A DNA stretch of 64,000 bases from RUG11783 sp964599695 (GCA_964599695.1 CAZRGP010000001.1:111597-175596); one strand, 5' to 3'; shown: positions 1 to 8,701, numbered from the stretch's first letter. Translations and numbers: made by a program. Notes: a model not told the origin generated them from the sequence alone.

Positions 1-1112
1 TCTTCTGTCTTGTGATCGATCCTGAGTTTGTTGATGAATCGCTTAAGGCTCGTGATCGTCGTGTTGTCCCTGACGCTCATGCGGAGGAACAGGCCCTCTC
101 CTTTTCGGTCTTCCGGCAAGTAGATGATCCCATTCTGAACCGCGGAGGCAGGTCCAGTGATGTGGACTTCCTTGCCGCCAACCTTGACTGTGCCCGTATC
201 CTTGGGATCGATGCCGTAGATGACACGCATCAGTTCCGTCCGTCCGGACCCGACCATTCCCGCAAAACCGACGATCTCTCCTTTCTTAACGTAGAAGGAG
301 CTGCTATTCACCTTTTCAGCCGAGATGTTCTCCACTTCGAAGATCACTTCGTCAGTCGGTTTGCCGTCCCGGATGTAGAACTGATCCAATTTCCTTCCCA
401 CCATCATGGATACGAGAGTATCCTGATTGATATCATCACCCGTTATAGTCCCTACTGTTTGTCCGTCCCGAAGAACGGTGACCCTGTCCGCGAGTTCAAA
501 TACTTCGTCGAGGCGGTGAGAGATGTAGATGATCCCTACACCGTTCTCCCTCAGTTTCTTTACGATACGGAACAGATTCTCGGTATCCTTCTCCGTGATG
601 GAGGAAGTCGGCTCGTCGAAAATGACGCACTTCGCGTTTGCGCTGACCGCCCTGGTGATCTCTACGATCTGCCTGTTGGCTGTGCTCAGCCTGCGCACCA
701 CTTCGTCCGCACTGAATTCTGCGTCGACCGCTTTCAACGCTTCTTCCGTTGCTTCCATCTGTGCCTTTTTGTCCAGGAATCTTCCTTTAACGAATTCCTC
801 GCCCAAAAAGATGTTCTCTGCCACAGTCAGATCCTCACAGATGAGAAGCTCCTGATGCACGATGCTGATCCCCAGCGCCGCTGCGTCTTTCGGACCATTG
901 ATCTTTACTTCTTTACCTTCGACTATGATCTGTCCTTCGGTAGGCTTATGGATGCCGCCGAGGATGTTGATCAGGGTGGACTTTCCGGCGCCGTTCTCTC
1001 CGCACAGCGCATGGACTTCCCCTGCTTTCAAGTCGAAAGAAACATCTGATAAAGCCACTGTGTTTCCAAAGTTCTTTGTCACATGTTTGAGTTCAAGTAA
1101 TGTTTCAGCCAT
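1..1112 (-). CDS. Sugar ABC transporter ATPase, RbsA/MglA type (C-terminus cut by window edge)
   Basis: Cytoplasmic energy-coupling subunit of a ribose/galactose-type ABC importer. Reading in from ATG at 1112, the first nucleotide-binding domain has Walker A GENGAGKS (residues 38-45), a degenerate signature LSTANRQ and Walker B FDEPTS near residue 165. The second domain starts around residue 225 and carries a degenerate Walker A (GMVGSGRTE), as is usual in this family, followed by LPEDRKGEGL. Family members are about 500 residues, so roughly the last 130 lie outside the window. A GGAGG ribosome site sits just upstream of the start. It follows the binding-protein gene in the same operon; the permease is expected beyond position 1. 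Substrate cannot be read from the sequence. Confidence 0.93.
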   Translation of the reverse strand, partial: MAETLLELKHVTKNFGNTVALSDVSFDLKAGEVHALCGENGAGKSTLINILGGIHKPTEGQIIVEGKEVKINGPKDAAALGISIVHQELLICEDLTVAENIFLGEEFVKGRFLDKKAQMEATEEALKAVDAEFSADEVVRRLSTANRQIVEITRAVSANAKCVIFDEPTSSITEKDTENLFRIVKKLRENGVGIIYISHRLDEVFELADRVTVLRDGQTVGTITGDDINQDTLVSMMVGRKLDQFYIRDGKPTDEVIFEVENISAEKVNSSSFYVKKGEIVGFAGMVGSGRTELMRVIYGIDPKDTGTVKVGGKEVHITGPASAVQNGIIYLPEDRKGEGLFLRMSVRDNTTITSLKRFINKLRIDHKTE

Positions 1113-1136
1113 ATTATTCCTCCTGCTGATGGCATA

Positions 1137-1168
1137 GCAGGCCACCATGATCTCTCACGGTGGCCTGC
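1137..1168 (-). promoter_or_regulatory. Intercistronic hairpin between binding protein and ABC ATPase genes
   Basis: Perfect 10-bp inverted repeat (GCAGGCCACC / GGTGGCCTGC) with a 12-nt loop. In the direction of transcription it is not followed by a T run, so it is unlikely to be a strong terminator. In sugar ABC operons such hairpins often protect the 3' end of the upstream message, so that the binding protein is made in excess over the ATPase; that role is inferred here. Confidence 0.6.
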
Positions 1169-1205
1169 ACAAGAATTAGCTTTCGCTAGGCCACTTTGCC
1201 TGTTA

Positions 1206-2204
1206 TCAGCCCATCCAGCGATATGTAAACTTGCTGAACTGATCGATGGTCGCCTGTACGTTCTCCTTGGTGATGATCGGGATCTCGTAGTTGTACCAGT
1301 ACTCCTGCTCTTCGCCGTTCAGTGCTTTGTAAGCGGATTCCGCTGTGTTGCGTCCCATCTCATAGAGGGGCTGGCATGCTGCGCAGAACATCTCACCGTT
1401 CTTGATGAAGTCCTGAACATCGGTGCCGCCATCCTGAGTGCAGATGAGAATGTCGTTTCTGCCCTGAGCCTTGCATCCTGCAAGAACCTGAACTGCACCG
1501 CCATCATATACTGCGAATATCGCATTGCATTCCGGATACTTCAGGAGGAGATCCTCGGTTGCGTCGGAGATCGTTCCCACTGTAGTTACATCAGCCTCAT
1601 ACAGGAGTTCTGCATTGGGGTGTGCCTTCATGGCATCGTCATAACCGTTGGAACGGTCACGGCATGCGTTGTTTCCGCGGTATGTCATGTAGATGACCTT
1701 GGGAGTAACCCCCTGATTCTCAAGTGTTGTGAGGATCAGGTCAGCGCAGTCATATCCACCCTGATAGTTGTCATCCAGTGTCTGGCTGACGACCAGCCTG
1801 GAGTTCTCATCGTCTTCAAGACGGATGTCCATGGTTGCTACGACAATGCCTTTTTCCTTTGCTCTCTTGATGGAGTCAAGGAGAAGTGTGTCATTGATGT
1901 TCGGGAAAACGATTGCTTTAATGTCGTCACGGGCTACCAGCTCGTCGAAGACCTGAAGGATGTTGGCCTCGGTGTTGTCGGCCGCAGCATAGATGTACTC
2001 ATCACCATGCTCCTCGATTACGTCGACCATTCCTTCCATGATGGGGTTGGCAGCAGCGTTCATGCTGTTGTAGTTGAAGACTGCGACCTTCTTTTCAGCG
2101 CTCTCGCCACCTTCTTCTGATCCGCCCTCGTTATTGGAGCTTCCACAAGCTGCAAGGGAGAAAACCAGTACAAGTGCCAAAAGCAATGCGAATAGCTTTT
2201 TCAT
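1206..2204 (-). CDS. Sugar-binding lipoprotein of ABC transporter (RbsB-like)
   Basis: Extracellular substrate-binding lipoprotein, 332 residues. The N-terminus MKKLFALLLALVLVFSLAAC is a lipoprotein signal peptide with lipobox LAAC (Cys20), followed by a low-complexity Ser/Glu/Gly linker. The rest resembles the periplasmic-binding-protein-like sugar family (Peripla_BP_4), with the pattern of two alpha/beta lobes and segments such as VATMDIRLEDDENSRLVVSQ. The start is ATG at 2204, where GGAGGA is well spaced; an 18-codon upstream extension is open but has no ribosome site. It lies between the kinase and the ATPase genes. Ligand unknown; a pentose or hexose is likely. Confidence 0.92.
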   Translation of the reverse strand: MKKLFALLLALVLVFSLAACGSSNNEGGSEEGGESAEKKVAVFNYNSMNAAANPIMEGMVDVIEEHGDEYIYAAADNTEANILQVFDELVARDDIKAIVFPNINDTLLLDSIKRAKEKGIVVATMDIRLEDDENSRLVVSQTLDDNYQGGYDCADLILTTLENQGVTPKVIYMTYRGNNACRDRSNGYDDAMKAHPNAELLYEADVTTVGTISDATEDLLLKYPECNAIFAVYDGGAVQVLAGCKAQGRNDILICTQDGGTDVQDFIKNGEMFCAACQPLYEMGRNTAESAYKALNGEEQEYWYNYEIPIITKENVQATIDQFSKFTYRWMG

Positions 2205-2260
2205 CTTTTTTCCTCCAAAAAGTTTTATAGTTATCGGGTCGGTCCCGACTTCTAACATCG

Positions 2261-3193
2261 TTATCTGAGCGTTCTGCAGAACGCAGTGAGCTCATCCATA
2301 TACGGCATCGACGGCTGTCCGCCAACTTTCGTGATCGTGTACTGCGAGCATTTCCCGGCGAAATCGCATGCTTCCTCGTCCGTTGCTCCGTTCGCCTTCA
2401 TGTAAGCGAATGCTCCGACATAACTGTCTCCGCTCCCTGTCGTTTCGACGGGCTTGATGCTCTGATCCGCCTTGAAATGTTTTATTCCGTTTTGGGTGAC
2501 AAGAACGCTTCCGTTTTTGCCAAGTGTCATGATGACCGTACCTCCGGTCATTGCCTGTAACTCTTCTCCGTACTGCATCGCCGATTCCGGTGACGATACC
2601 TCTTTTTTCAGGAAGTATTCCGCCTCTTTCTCATTGACGATAAGGCAATCCACCATGGAAAGACATTCTTGGCTATACTCTCTAGCCGGGGCAGCATTTA
2701 GGACGACATATGTTCCATTTTCATGCGCGATCTTAATGGCAAGTTCTGTTGCCTCATGTGTGATCTCGCTCTGGAAGACCGCGACGGAGGCATTTTTCAG
2801 CAGTTCTTTCCTCTCCTCGATCTCCTGCAGTGTGACCTCATAGTTTGTTCCGGGAGCCACCGTGGAATAATACACACCATCCGGCATGGTATGGACAGCG
2901 GCAAGGCCCGTCGTTCCTTTCCCGGTCAGGACATGCGTTGTGTCTACGCCGTATCCCTCCAGCTCTCTCTTTAAGAAGCAACCGTAATCATCTTTTCCGA
3001 TCTTGGCGAGCATAAATGTTTTGAGCCCGAGCTTGCTGATCTGAACAGCCTGATTCGCTCCTTTTCCCCCGGGGACTACGCTCGCGGATTGTGCAAAAAA
3101 CGTTTCTCCTCGTTCCGGTAGCCTGTCCTGCATATAGATCGTATCGCAGTTCATACTCCCCACTACAACAGCGTATTTGTTCACGTTTTTCAC
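2261..3193 (-). CDS. Ribokinase-family sugar kinase
   Basis: Cytoplasmic PfkB-family carbohydrate kinase, 310 residues, the usual family length. The first PfkB signature GGKGANQA is at residues 42-49; the second includes ETTGSGDSYVGAF, with the catalytic base Asp256 in GSGD. The early motif GSMNCDTIYMQDRLPERGET is typical of ribokinases. It probably phosphorylates the sugar brought in by the neighbouring ABC importer, after or before the TIM-barrel isomerase acts. Encoded 15 bp downstream of that isomerase gene. Ribokinase is the closest family, but a related sugar such as allose or psicose cannot be excluded. Confidence 0.9.
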   Translation of the reverse strand: MKNVNKYAVVVGSMNCDTIYMQDRLPERGETFFAQSASVVPGGKGANQAVQISKLGLKTFMLAKIGKDDYGCFLKRELEGYGVDTTHVLTGKGTTGLAAVHTMPDGVYYSTVAPGTNYEVTLQEIEERKELLKNASVAVFQSEITHEATELAIKIAHENGTYVVLNAAPAREYSQECLSMVDCLIVNEKEAEYFLKKEVSSPESAMQYGEELQAMTGGTVIMTLGKNGSVLVTQNGIKHFKADQSIKPVETTGSGDSYVGAFAYMKANGATDEEACDFAGKCSQYTITKVGGQPSMPYMDELTAFCRTLR

Positions 3194-3208
3194 CTTAACC
3201 TTTCTTTT

Positions 3209-4132
3209 TTAGACCAAGATACTAGCCATCAGCTCGGATGCTGCGATTCCGTCCTCCTCTTCGATGATCTCCGAGATCCTGTCCAGTCCGATCCGGCGGA
3301 TGTTCTCCTCCAGCTTTCTGCACATCTTGACGTTGATCTCACACTCCCTGACTGCGTCCTCTCTTTTGGGGAAAGTATCGAAATAGATCACATCCTGGTA
3401 GTCGTATTTCATCAGGTAATAGAACAGTTCCATGGTCTTGAAGGGATGAACCGTTCCCACCATCATGCCATCATCAAAGCTGCCCTCTCCGTCGTTCACA
3501 TGGATACCTGTCAGCTTTCCTGCATCCAGGAAAAGAGCCGCGGCAAATGCAGGATTCTCTTTTTTCATCAGCATGTGGCATATATCCAGCGTGGCGCCGA
3601 AATTGTCACAGTTTACATCGGAGATCAGTTTCCAGGTAGCACCCCAGCTGTCCACTGTAGCGAACCCACGTTCTTCATAGGGTTTATATTCAATGCTCAC
3701 CCTGCAGTCCACGTTCTCGCAGACTTCCTTAAAACAGGCGACCAGTCTCTTCCACGTCTTCACGTAATTCTTCTGGAAAGAATATTCGAATCCGTCAAAA
3801 CCTAACCAGATAATGCACTGAAGCCCGCCCATCTGTTTGCACACGGCAGCAGCTTCTTTGCACAGTTCAACTGCTTTTGCTCGGATCGATTCGTCCTTGT
3901 TATCAAAGATCCCAAACAGATATTCGTTGCGGAAACGGAGATTGATGGCATTCAGTTTCAGATTGCTCTCCTCCAGAATCTCCATCAGCTCTTCAACACT
4001 GTTCTCCTTGAAGTGCTCCGGATAATTCATATCCACATAGTCGACCCCGTCGACCGTGCCGATCTTTCTCAGCGCTTCAGCTACTGAGATGCCGGTCCTC
4101 AGAAAAGAATTGATCCTGGTTGCGTATTTCAT
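3209..4132 (-). CDS. Sugar phosphate isomerase/epimerase (xylose-isomerase-like TIM barrel)
   Basis: 307-residue protein of the AP-endonuclease-2/xylose-isomerase-like TIM-barrel superfamily, whose members isomerise or epimerise sugars with a divalent metal. Candidate metal ligands are spaced along the barrel strands: Glu in SIEYKP, Asp and His in LDICHM, His in GIHVNDGEG. It is the first gene of the operon after the LacI-type regulator. The start ATG at 4132 has an AGAGGTG ribosome site, and a motif shared with the regulator's own leader lies directly upstream. Pairing with a ribokinase-like kinase and a sugar importer suggests it converts the imported sugar to the kinase substrate. The exact sugar is unknown. 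Confidence 0.8.
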   Translation of the reverse strand: MKYATRINSFLRTGISVAEALRKIGTVDGVDYVDMNYPEHFKENSVEELMEILEESNLKLNAINLRFRNEYLFGIFDNKDESIRAKAVELCKEAAAVCKQMGGLQCIIWLGFDGFEYSFQKNYVKTWKRLVACFKEVCENVDCRVSIEYKPYEERGFATVDSWGATWKLISDVNCDNFGATLDICHMLMKKENPAFAAALFLDAGKLTGIHVNDGEGSFDDGMMVGTVHPFKTMELFYYLMKYDYQDVIYFDTFPKREDAVRECEINVKMCRKLEENIRRIGLDRISEIIEEEDGIAASELMASILV

Positions 4133-4141
4133 GAAGCACCT

Positions 4142-4158
4142 CTTTAAACTTGGTTTGA
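4142..4158 (-). promoter_or_regulatory. Putative LacI-type operator before the sugar operon
   Basis: The plus-strand motif CTTTAAACTTGGTTTGA overlaps the ribosome-binding region of the isomerase gene. A near match, CTTTAAACTTCGGTTTTA, occurs in the same position before the regulator gene (5356-5373). The loose AAAC...GTTT dyad is compatible with a LacI-family site, and the shared placement suggests one repressor controls both. Inferred from two occurrences only. Confidence 0.4.
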
Positions 4159-4257
4159 AGATTGTTTAGTAACTCTAGTAAGGTTTTTAATTATGTGATA
4201 TGATGAAAAGGATAGAAAGACCCCTTGTATGGCGGTTGTCTGTGGTAGGATTTAATT

Positions 4258-4323
4258 GTTCATACGAAGAGTTTTCTGTCTTCGCGCCGCTCTCTTGCCC
4301 CACAAGAGGACGGCGCTTTTTTT
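4258..4323 (+). ncRNA. Candidate small RNA ending in an intrinsic terminator
   Basis: On the plus strand, opposite to the flanking genes, a 6-bp hairpin (CGAAGA / TCTTCG, 4265-4284) is followed by a stronger stem (about 4284-4297 with 4303-4316, two mismatches) and seven to eight T residues (4316-4323). This is the layout of a short transcript with a Rho-independent terminator, yet no plus-strand gene precedes it. A weak promoter-like TTGTAT...TAGGAT (4225-4251, 15-bp spacer) lies upstream. On the minus strand the stem has no trailing T run, so it does not look like a terminator for the regulator gene. Confidence 0.3.
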
Positions 4324-4327
4324 GCTA

Positions 4328-5344
4328 TTATTTCATTTCTTGAACGCTCTTGCGGATCGTCAGCCCCACATTGACGAACTGCTGAACGCTCTTGGTTCTC
4401 TCACTCGGTACGGTGAGTTTGTCGATCAGGCGGTGTACCGCCATCCAGGCGATCCTATCCTGATTGAGTGATATACTGGTCAGCGATGGTGTCAGATACT
4501 GCACCAAAGGCATATCATCGAATCCGATAATGGATACCTGCTCCGGTACCTTATAACCAGCGTCTTTCAGCGCTTCCATAGCTCCCATCGCAGTGCGGTC
4601 GTTGTCCGCAACCAGTACTGTCGGAAGAACCGCGCCATTGCGGATGTACTGCGCCATTTTCAATTTCGCTTCGTCTGTTCCCAGCGGAAGTTTGAAGATC
4701 GGGCACTCGTTCTCGTCCAGTCCCAGCATGTCGACATTCATTCGGAAGGCAGACCTTCTGTCTCTGAAGTTGTTGCACTGCTTGTCGGTAGAAATAAAAC
4801 CGATCCTGCGGTGTCCCATATCATACGCGTAGTTCATAGACTTGGTAATGCCGGCGAAGTTATCCATCAGGACAGTATCCACATCACAGTCTGGGAAGTA
4901 GGCGTCAACGATAACGAACGGCATTTCCAGATGTTTCTGGAAGAACCTCACTTCCTCCGAGGTCATCTCAGTTCCCATCACAACGAGGCCCTTCAGCTCC
5001 AACGGATTGATGGACTCCACCATAGATGTAAGTTCTTCAGCGGAAGAGTAGATGATGGAAAACTGGTATCCGCAACTTTCGATCTCAGAGCTGACATAGT
5101 CGATCGTCTGCACAAAGAAAGGTGTCTCGCTGATGACTTCGCTTTTGTTCTTAAACACCAAAAGGCCTATCGCGCCAAGATCCTTATTTTTCGCTCTTGA
5201 ATCGATGTCGCTCTGCATCATGGAATCTCTGAGCTCAATGATCTTTTTCTTTGTTTCTTCACTGACCCCCGGTCTGTTGTTCAGCGCCAGGGAGACTGTG
5301 GCAGGAGAGATCTGAAGCATCTGCGCTATTTCGATATTCTTCAT
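4328..5344 (-). CDS. LacI-family transcriptional regulator
   Basis: 338-residue DNA-binding regulator. The N-terminus (residues 1-50) is a LacI-type helix-turn-helix, with IAQMLQISPATVSLALNNRP recognising DNA and the hinge after it. The remainder is a periplasmic-binding-protein-like sensor domain (IGLLVFKNKSE..., VLMDNFAGITKSMNYA, GFDDMPLVQYLTPSLTSI). It sits directly upstream of, and in the same direction as, the sugar operon and is presumably its local repressor, responding to the transported sugar or a derivative. Its own leader contains a LacI-like dyad and a 25-bp palindrome, suggesting autoregulation. An AAAGGAGGGG ribosome site precedes ATG 5344. Confidence 0.93.
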   Translation of the reverse strand: MKNIEIAQMLQISPATVSLALNNRPGVSEETKKKIIELRDSMMQSDIDSRAKNKDLGAIGLLVFKNKSEVISETPFFVQTIDYVSSEIESCGYQFSIIYSSAEELTSMVESINPLELKGLVVMGTEMTSEEVRFFQKHLEMPFVIVDAYFPDCDVDTVLMDNFAGITKSMNYAYDMGHRRIGFISTDKQCNNFRDRRSAFRMNVDMLGLDENECPIFKLPLGTDEAKLKMAQYIRNGAVLPTVLVADNDRTAMGAMEALKDAGYKVPEQVSIIGFDDMPLVQYLTPSLTSISLNQDRIAWMAVHRLIDKLTVPSERTKSVQQFVNVGLTIRKSVQEMK

Positions 5345-5355
5345 TTTGACCCCTC

Positions 5356-5373
5356 CTTTAAACTTCGGTTTTA
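5356..5373 (-). promoter_or_regulatory. Putative LacI-type operator in regulator leader
   Basis: CTTTAAACTTCGGTTTTA (plus strand) overlaps the ribosome site of the LacI-family gene and closely matches the element before the sugar operon. It lies just downstream of a TATAAT-like -10 (minus strand, 5373-5378). Confidence 0.4.
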
Positions 5374-5376
5374 TTA

Positions 5377-5401
5377 TAGATTTAAATTTTATTTAAATCT
5401 A
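5377..5401. repeat. 25-bp perfect palindrome in regulator promoter
   Basis: Two 11-nt arms, TAGATTTAAAT and ATTTAAATCTA, flank a 3-nt centre. The element abuts and slightly overlaps a TATAAT-like -10 of the LacI-family gene on the minus strand, a position where a bound protein would block transcription. It has no CG centre, so it may belong to a different regulator than the LacI-type protein. Confidence 0.5.
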
Positions 5402-5592
5402 TTGCCTATTTACACAAATATGATTTAATTGTATCGTCATTATGTCTAAACTCTTTCATAATTGTTACATTATTATGGCCAATACAAACCTTTTATGAAC
5501 CCCATCCGCTTTATGATACTAAATGTTTTAAACTATTTCTAAATTCCGCCCCCCAAAAAGTATCCTCATCATCTTTCAGGAGTACGACACAG

Positions 5593-6499
5593 ATGAACTC
5601 TTTGCTTCCCCTCCAATGCACCATTCTCATCCTTCTTTTGACAGGATTTGTCCTAAAGCGTTTCGGCATTGTAACTGACTCCGGGCAAAAGGACATTACG
5701 AATCTTGTAATTGATGTCATTCTCCCCTGCAATACCTTGACGGGGTTCTGCATCGATATCTCATCGGAACTTTTGCATGACTGCCTATGGGTCCTTTTCC
5801 TTTCGGTCATTGCTCAACTGATATGCGGTATCTTAGGCAAGGTGCTCTATTCCGGCCCAGAGAAGGAAAAACAGAAGTGCCTGCGTTATGCGCTCATCTG
5901 CTCCAACGCAGGGTTTCTCGGGACTCCGATTGCGGAAGGGCTGTTCGGCGCCACTGGAACTGTTTTAGCGAACGTATATCTGATCCCCCTTCGTATTATG
6001 ATGTGGTCTGAAGGTGTTGCCGTCTTCACCGACGAAAAAGACTGGAGGAAAACTCTTAAGAAGGTGTTGATAAACCCCTGCATCATCGCCTGTGAGATCG
6101 GTCTGTTCCTGTTTATTACTGGGATCAAGCTTCCAACGCTCCTGCTTACACCACTTCAGACGATTGGAAAATGCAATACAGCCTTATCCCTCATGGTTGT
6201 CGGAATGATCCTTGCGGATATCGATCCTCATCACTTGCTGGACAAATCTGTTCTGCATTACACGGTGCATCGCCTCGTTCTGATCCCAGTTCTGCTCTTT
6301 GGAATAAGCAAGGTCGTTCCTGTCACTTGGAATATCCAGAAGTATCGCCGTCCTTTTGGCAGCGATGCCTGCAGGAGCCACCACGAGCATGCTTACATCC
6401 AAATATGATTGCGACTCCGCTTATGCAACTAAACTCGTAGTCTTCTCCACCTTATGCTCCATCCCCGCCATACTCCTTTGGAATCTCATTATTTCTTAG
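5593..6499 (+). pseudogene. AEC-family transporter, frameshifted near its 3' end
   Basis: Membrane permease of the auxin efflux carrier (AEC) family, secondary transporters of organic anions or amino acids. The first reading frame (5593-6408) gives a hydrophobic protein with several membrane spans and the segment SNAGFLGTPIAEGLFG typical of the family, but ends in an atypical tail. From about 6330 the typical C-terminus continues in another frame (ISRSIAVLLAAMPAGATTSM and on to WNLIIS, stop at 6497-6499). A one-base insertion or two-base loss near 6325-6335 explains this. The combined length, about 301 residues, is normal for the family. CAGGAG precedes ATG 5593. A sequencing error would restore an intact gene. 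Confidence 0.8.
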
Positions 6500-6522
6500 T
6501 TGAACACCGAAACTTTTTAATG

Positions 6523-6564
6523 AAAAAGGCACGGCCAAAAGCATGGATCGCTTCTGGCCGTGCC
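6523..6564 (-). terminator. Intrinsic terminator after nucleotidyltransferase gene
   Basis: GGCACGGCCA / TGGCCGTGCC form a strong GC-rich stem; in the minus direction it is followed by TTTTT. It lies 30 bp past the stop of the minus-strand gene ending at 6594. Confidence 0.85.
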
Positions 6565-6593
6565 CATTTCGCAAATTTTTAATAGTCTTCGTT

Positions 6594-7484
6594 TTATCCT
6601 AAATCACTGTAGAGATCTTCCTTGTAAGCCCCACTTCGTATCAGTTCTTTAAAACTATTTACAACAAAGGGTTTGTCTTCTTTGTATGTCACTCCGAACC
6701 AGCGATCCGACGTTGGGAGAACAGAAAACTCCACACCTTCCTTCAACATACCGTCAGCGATGGTTGGGAGTAGATACTCATCCTTAAGAGGGTCCTTCAT
6801 TTCCTTCAGAAACTTGGGAAAGCCTTTTTTCAGCACATCGATGAACTCTTTCGGGAGACACCAGAAATTCATGGACACCAGTGCATCCAGGTCCAGTTTC
6901 TTTCCGTTTGCTTCCGCTCCAGATCCGGTTTTCACAATGTTCTTGGTCTCTTCTATACCGATCAGTTTGCCGTCTTCCACACTGCAGATACCACGGGTCA
7001 CCCCACCGTTATCCGACAAGGTGTTCTTAAGCTGATACCCCACCAGAGCATATCCTTTTCCGAGGAAATCTGCTGCAACTTTAAACCCAGTTTTTCCGTA
7101 ATAGTCGTCCGCGTTAATCACTGCAAACGGTGAATCAATGATATCCCTGCAGGCAAGGAGCGCATGCCCTGTTCCCCAGGGTTTAGCCCTTCCTTCCGGC
7201 ACCGTACCAGAGATGTCATTCATCTCCTGAAAAGCATATTCAACTTCTACACCAAGCTTTGCACAAACAGATTCAATACGCTCTCCTATCACTGTGCGGA
7301 AATCATCCTCAATATCATGGCGGATGATAAACACGATCTTATTGAATCCAGCCTGGATAGCGTCATGAATACTGTAATCTATGATAAGATGACCGCTCTC
7401 ATCCACTGGTTCCAGCTGTTTGATGCCGCCTCCAAATCGGGATCCTATTCCCGCCGCAAGTATTGCCAATGTTTTTTTCATCAC
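6594..7484 (-). CDS. Sugar-nucleotide-type nucleotidyltransferase
   Basis: 296-residue cytoplasmic protein of the nucleotidyltransferase (GlmU/RmlA-like GT-A fold) superfamily. The N-terminus TLAILAAGIGSRFGGGIKQL contains the NTP-binding loop (G-x-G-x-R with downstream Lys); INADDYYG holds the metal-binding Asp residues. Such enzymes join a sugar or polyol phosphate to a nucleotide; no acyltransferase repeat domain follows, so it is single-function. It stands alone between divergent or unrelated genes, and a good terminator follows. Substrate unknown. It starts MMKKT, so the second Met is an alternative start. Confidence 0.82.
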   Translation of the reverse strand: MMKKTLAILAAGIGSRFGGGIKQLEPVDESGHLIIDYSIHDAIQAGFNKIVFIIRHDIEDDFRTVIGERIESVCAKLGVEVEYAFQEMNDISGTVPEGRAKPWGTGHALLACRDIIDSPFAVINADDYYGKTGFKVAADFLGKGYALVGYQLKNTLSDNGGVTRGICSVEDGKLIGIEETKNIVKTGSGAEANGKKLDLDALVSMNFWCLPKEFIDVLKKGFPKFLKEMKDPLKDEYLLPTIADGMLKEGVEFSVLPTSDRWFGVTYKEDKPFVVNSFKELIRSGAYKEDLYSDLG

Positions 7485-7699
7485 ACTCTCCTATTATTTC
7501 GCAATGGATCTTCTTTATTGTATCAGAATATAGCCCTTATGTTGGTTTCCTTCTTCAGATCCTCGTTTTCCGGAACATCGAATCGTCCCTAAGAGTCATT
7601 CAGCTCTGTTAATAATTATACTGCCTGTGTCTTATATAATCGTTGTCTTCCCCAAATATGAAGGATCGTACAACACAACCTATGTCAGTCTTTATATAC

Positions 7700-8701
7700 C
7701 TATGTCGCCGAATAGTTTTTGAATACATAGCCGAGCACTTTTCGTATCACAGTTCCGATTGCAATCGAAATCAACATGCAAAGAACAAATGTTATCACAA
7801 GATACGGCACGGTTCCTATTTGCGGCATCAATAGGTCATATATTCCTAAAGACTCAGCAAACAATAAAGCAATGATCGTGTTATGGATCAAATATACATA
7901 ATAGCTGTTACGGGACAACAGCATAATCACCTTTTCTCTCCATCCTGAAATCGGAATCATTTGAAGCAGATAGTATGTCGCCATAACCATAAGAAAATAT
8001 CTGGGTGACAAATCGTATAGGCCATGACTTGCGTCAGGGAAAAACCACAGTTGTCCAAGTGAGGTGACCAAAGCCGCACCTCCCGCAAAAATGACACGCT
8101 TTCTCCATATTTCTGTGAGCCTGTCTGCATAACTTCCCACGAAATAGAATAACGGCCATCCTATAAGTGGCATCTCATATCCCGGATAAATTCCAAGATC
8201 CTTATAAAAGACGAAACATGCCTGAATTGTCAAGGCGCCTGCCGTAAGAATAAGCGCATTATGCATGTCCATATCTTTTATCGCTCTCGCAAATAACGGT
8301 GTCCAGAAGAGAAGCCCTATTAACTCATAAACGAACCAATAGTGTGTAGAAGGATAAGTCTGAATCAGAGCATGCATATACGACCCATCTGCTCCCAAAG
8401 CATATGCCTCCGCCAGGTGGCAAAGACCAGAGCAGATCAAAAAAGGAATAATAACCGCAATTGTCCTTTTCGCGTAAAACCTTACAGGATCCGAGGAATT
8501 TTTCTCTGTTAGGTTGAACTTACCACTAAGCAAGAAAAAAATCCCATTACTTGTGGAAAGCATGAGGGAAAGCGCAGTTTTGATCCACCACTTTATGCAG
8601 AATGGTTCCGCTGAGATATGTCCAAGCAGGTGAAAAAGAACAACAGCTACCATCGCTACCGTCCTAACAAAGTCATGTTGTTTTAATCTATTACGTTCCA
8701 T
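7700..8701 (-). CDS. Membrane acyltransferase, acyltransferase 3 (OafA/WecH) family
   Basis: 333-residue integral membrane protein with about ten hydrophobic segments. The N-terminus QHDFVRTVAMVAVVLFHLLGH is the family signature: a conserved Arg in the first membrane helix and the active-site His in VVLFHLLGH. Such proteins acetylate or succinylate sugars of surface polymers using cytoplasmic acyl donors. It lies next to a divergently oriented LTA-synthase-like gene, so a cell-envelope glycopolymer is a reasonable target, though this is inferred from position only. Confidence 0.83.
   Translation of the reverse strand: MERNRLKQHDFVRTVAMVAVVLFHLLGHISAEPFCIKWWIKTALSLMLSTSNGIFFLLSGKFNLTEKNSSDPVRFYAKRTIAVIIPFLICSGLCHLAEAYALGADGSYMHALIQTYPSTHYWFVYELIGLLFWTPLFARAIKDMDMHNALILTAGALTIQACFVFYKDLGIYPGYEMPLIGWPLFYFVGSYADRLTEIWRKRVIFAGGAALVTSLGQLWFFPDASHGLYDLSPRYFLMVMATYYLLQMIPISGWREKVIMLLSRNSYYVYLIHNTIIALLFAESLGIYDLLMPQIGTVPYLVITFVLCMLISIAIGTVIRKVLGYVFKNYSAT

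Noticed and set aside
4284..4323. Terminator for the LacI-type gene
   Set aside because: The T run is on the plus strand only; in the minus direction the stem is preceded, not followed, by the homopolymer. Kept instead as part of a candidate small RNA.
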